Source: Caldilineaceae bacterium
GTDB lineage: Bacteria; Chloroflexota; Anaerolineae; Caldilineales; Caldilineaceae
NCBI GenBank assembly: GCA_012032975.1
Contig: JAAUPU010000107.1
Location: forward strand, 1 to 7,893
Direction of reading: 5' to 3'
Length of the DNA stretch: 7,893 bases
Under the pieces are notes generated by a model. The model did no database searches. It had not been told where the DNA came from and saw nothing but the letters and a program-made list of their open reading frames with translations. The position numbers were made by a program, and so were the translations under genes. Below, in pieces: positions 6,665 to 7,893 of this stretch; within the stretch, counting starts at the first letter, position 1; each line of letters starts with the position of its first letter.

Positions 6665-7893
6665 TCAGGACGCCGTCAGTCTTTCGAGTACAAGTTGTTG
6701 CACAAGCTGGGGATTTGCCTTGCCTTGCGTGGCTCGCATCGCCTGCCCCACGAAGAAGCCCAGCAGACCCGTCTTTCCGCTGCGATACTGCTCGGCCTTG
6801 TCGCCATGCTTGGCGATCAAGCTGTCGATGATCTCGGTCAGCAGATCTGCATCACTGATTTGCTCCAGTCCCCTGGCTTCCACAATTACCTCAGGGTCGC
6901 CCCCGTTTGTGAGCATCTCGTTGAGGAGATCTTTGCCGATGTTGTTGGAGATCGCCCCCGCATCGACCAGCGCGACCAGCTTCCCGAAGGCCGCGCCATC
7001 AAAGGCGAGCTGATCCGCGCTGATCTCCTTGGTCTCGGCCAGCAGCACATTGGTGATCCAGTTGGCGACGGTGGCGGGGCTGTTGTGAACAGCGAGCGCC
7101 GCCTCGAAGAAGTCGCCAATCGCCCGGTCGCCGCTGAGGATGTCGGCATCTACAAAGCCCACACCCAGTTCCGCGTTAAAGCGAGTGAGCCGCGCCGCCA
7201 AGATCGGGTCGTCGAGCCGCGCTCGGTCGCGCGTTTCGGAGCGGGCGCCAACCACGGCCGGAGCGTTCTCCTCTTCTGTAGACAAACGGGCAGCGGATGT
7301 TGACGACCCACTGGATGGTTCGACGATCTTCGCCCACGTGTCGCGCAGCGGGACGATGCGATTGAAGACCAGCGCGCCCGGCGCCGAGTCCTCGCTATCG
7401 CTGATGAAGTAGCCTTGGCGCTCGAACTGATACCGTCTGCCGGGCGGGCTACTGGCGACGCTTGGCTCGACCATACACCCGGTCAAGATCTGCACCGAAT
7501 CGGGGTTGAGATAATCGAGGAAGCTCTTGCCCTCCTCCACTTCTTCGGGGTTTGGCGTTGAAAAGAGACGGTCGTATAGACGCACCTCCGCTGGCACCGC
7601 GTGGGCCGCCGATACCCAGTGGATCGTGCCGCGCACCCTGCGCCCATCCGATGTCGAACCGCCCTGGGTCGCAGGATCGTAGGTGCAGTGCAGCTCCTCG
7701 ATCTCGCCGGTGGCGGAATTCTTGACAACTGAGTTACAGCGGATCACATAACCATAGCGAAGTCGAACCTCTTCGCCAGGCGAGAGCCGGAAGAATCCCT
7801 TGGCCGGTGTCTCCATGAAGTCGTCTTGCTCGATCCAGATTTCTCGGCCAAGCGGCACCTGCCGTGACCCTTCCAGTGGCACATCATGGGGCC
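6665..7893 (-). CDS. glnS: Glutamine-tRNA ligase with C-terminal GatB/YqeY-type domain (3' part)
   Basis: Cytoplasmic class-I synthetase that charges tRNA-Gln with glutamine. The window contains only the C-terminal part; the frame stays open through the right edge, so the catalytic domain with its HIGH/KMSKS-type motifs lies outside. Visible first is the anticodon-binding beta-barrel region (about 7893-7320), with hallmark stretches [44 protein letters not shown] and [15 protein letters not shown] given here only as short matches within that span. A Ser/Glu-rich linker follows (about 7318-7208). A domain of about 180 residues then runs to the stop (about 7207-6665), including [14 protein letters not shown] and [20 protein letters not shown]. 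This tail is the tRNA-binding helical module of GatB and YqeY, found fused to this enzyme in several bacterial groups such as Deinococcus. It is first in the visible operon. Confidence 0.95.
   Translation of the reverse strand, partial: PHDVPLEGSRQVPLGREIWIEQDDFMETPAKGFFRLSPGEEVRLRYGYVIRCNSVVKNSATGEIEELHCTYDPATQGGSTSDGRRVRGTIHWVSAAHAVPAEVRLYDRLFSTPNPEEVEEGKSFLDYLNPDSVQILTGCMVEPSVASSPPGRRYQFERQGYFISDSEDSAPGALVFNRIVPLRDTWAKIVEPSSGSSTSAARLSTEEENAPAVVGARSETRDRARLDDPILAARLTRFNAELGVGFVDADILSGDRAIGDFFEAALAVHNSPATVANWITNVLLAETKEISADQLAFDGAAFGKLVALVDAGAISNNIGKDLLNEMLTNGGDPEVIVEARGLEQISDADLLTEIIDSLIAKHGDKAEQYRSGKTGLLGFFVGQAMRATQGKANPQLVQQLVLERLTAS

Overview
This looks like an ordinary chromosomal stretch from a GC-rich bacterium, most likely a member of the Chloroflexota (Anaerolineae or Caldilinea-like). 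That placement is an inference from three things: a lipoprotein with a long Ala/Glu/Pro linker behind its signal peptide, a glutaminyl-tRNA synthetase carrying a C-terminal GatB/YqeY-type tail, and an ABC1/UbiB-family kinase next to a small holin-4-like membrane protein. No rRNA, tRNA, CRISPR array, insertion sequence or phage module was found. All recognised genes lie on the minus strand, so transcription runs from high to low coordinates.

Right half (about 4387-7893): the 3' part of glnS, a small four-helix-type membrane protein and an ABC1/UbiB kinase form a tightly packed group. The gap between the first two is 24 nt, and the second pair overlaps by 4 nt (GTGA). A strong intrinsic terminator (15-bp perfect stem plus T-rich tail) closes the group at 4387-4428. 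The kinase gene is split by one extra base in a C-run.

Left half (1 to about 4290): a carbohydrate-uptake locus. An IclR-family regulator has its own sigma70-like promoter (TTGACA, 17 nt, TAGACT). It is followed by a solute-binding lipoprotein and then two inner-membrane permeases of the MalF and MalG types. The binding protein would capture the substrate outside the membrane, the two permeases would form the channel, and the regulator presumably controls the operon in response to a related metabolite. No ATPase gene is visible; it may lie beyond the left edge or be shared from elsewhere. A perfect 12-bp hairpin sits between the binding-protein gene and the first permease, where it could hold permease expression below that of the binding protein.

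Three genes (both permeases and the kinase) each carry one single-base indel, with good family-like protein sequence on both sides. This pattern suggests sequencing or assembly error rather than gene decay. I found no convincing novel system. The most useful leads are the intercistronic hairpin, the palindrome just downstream of the regulator's promoter, and the coupling of glnS to membrane-kinase genes.
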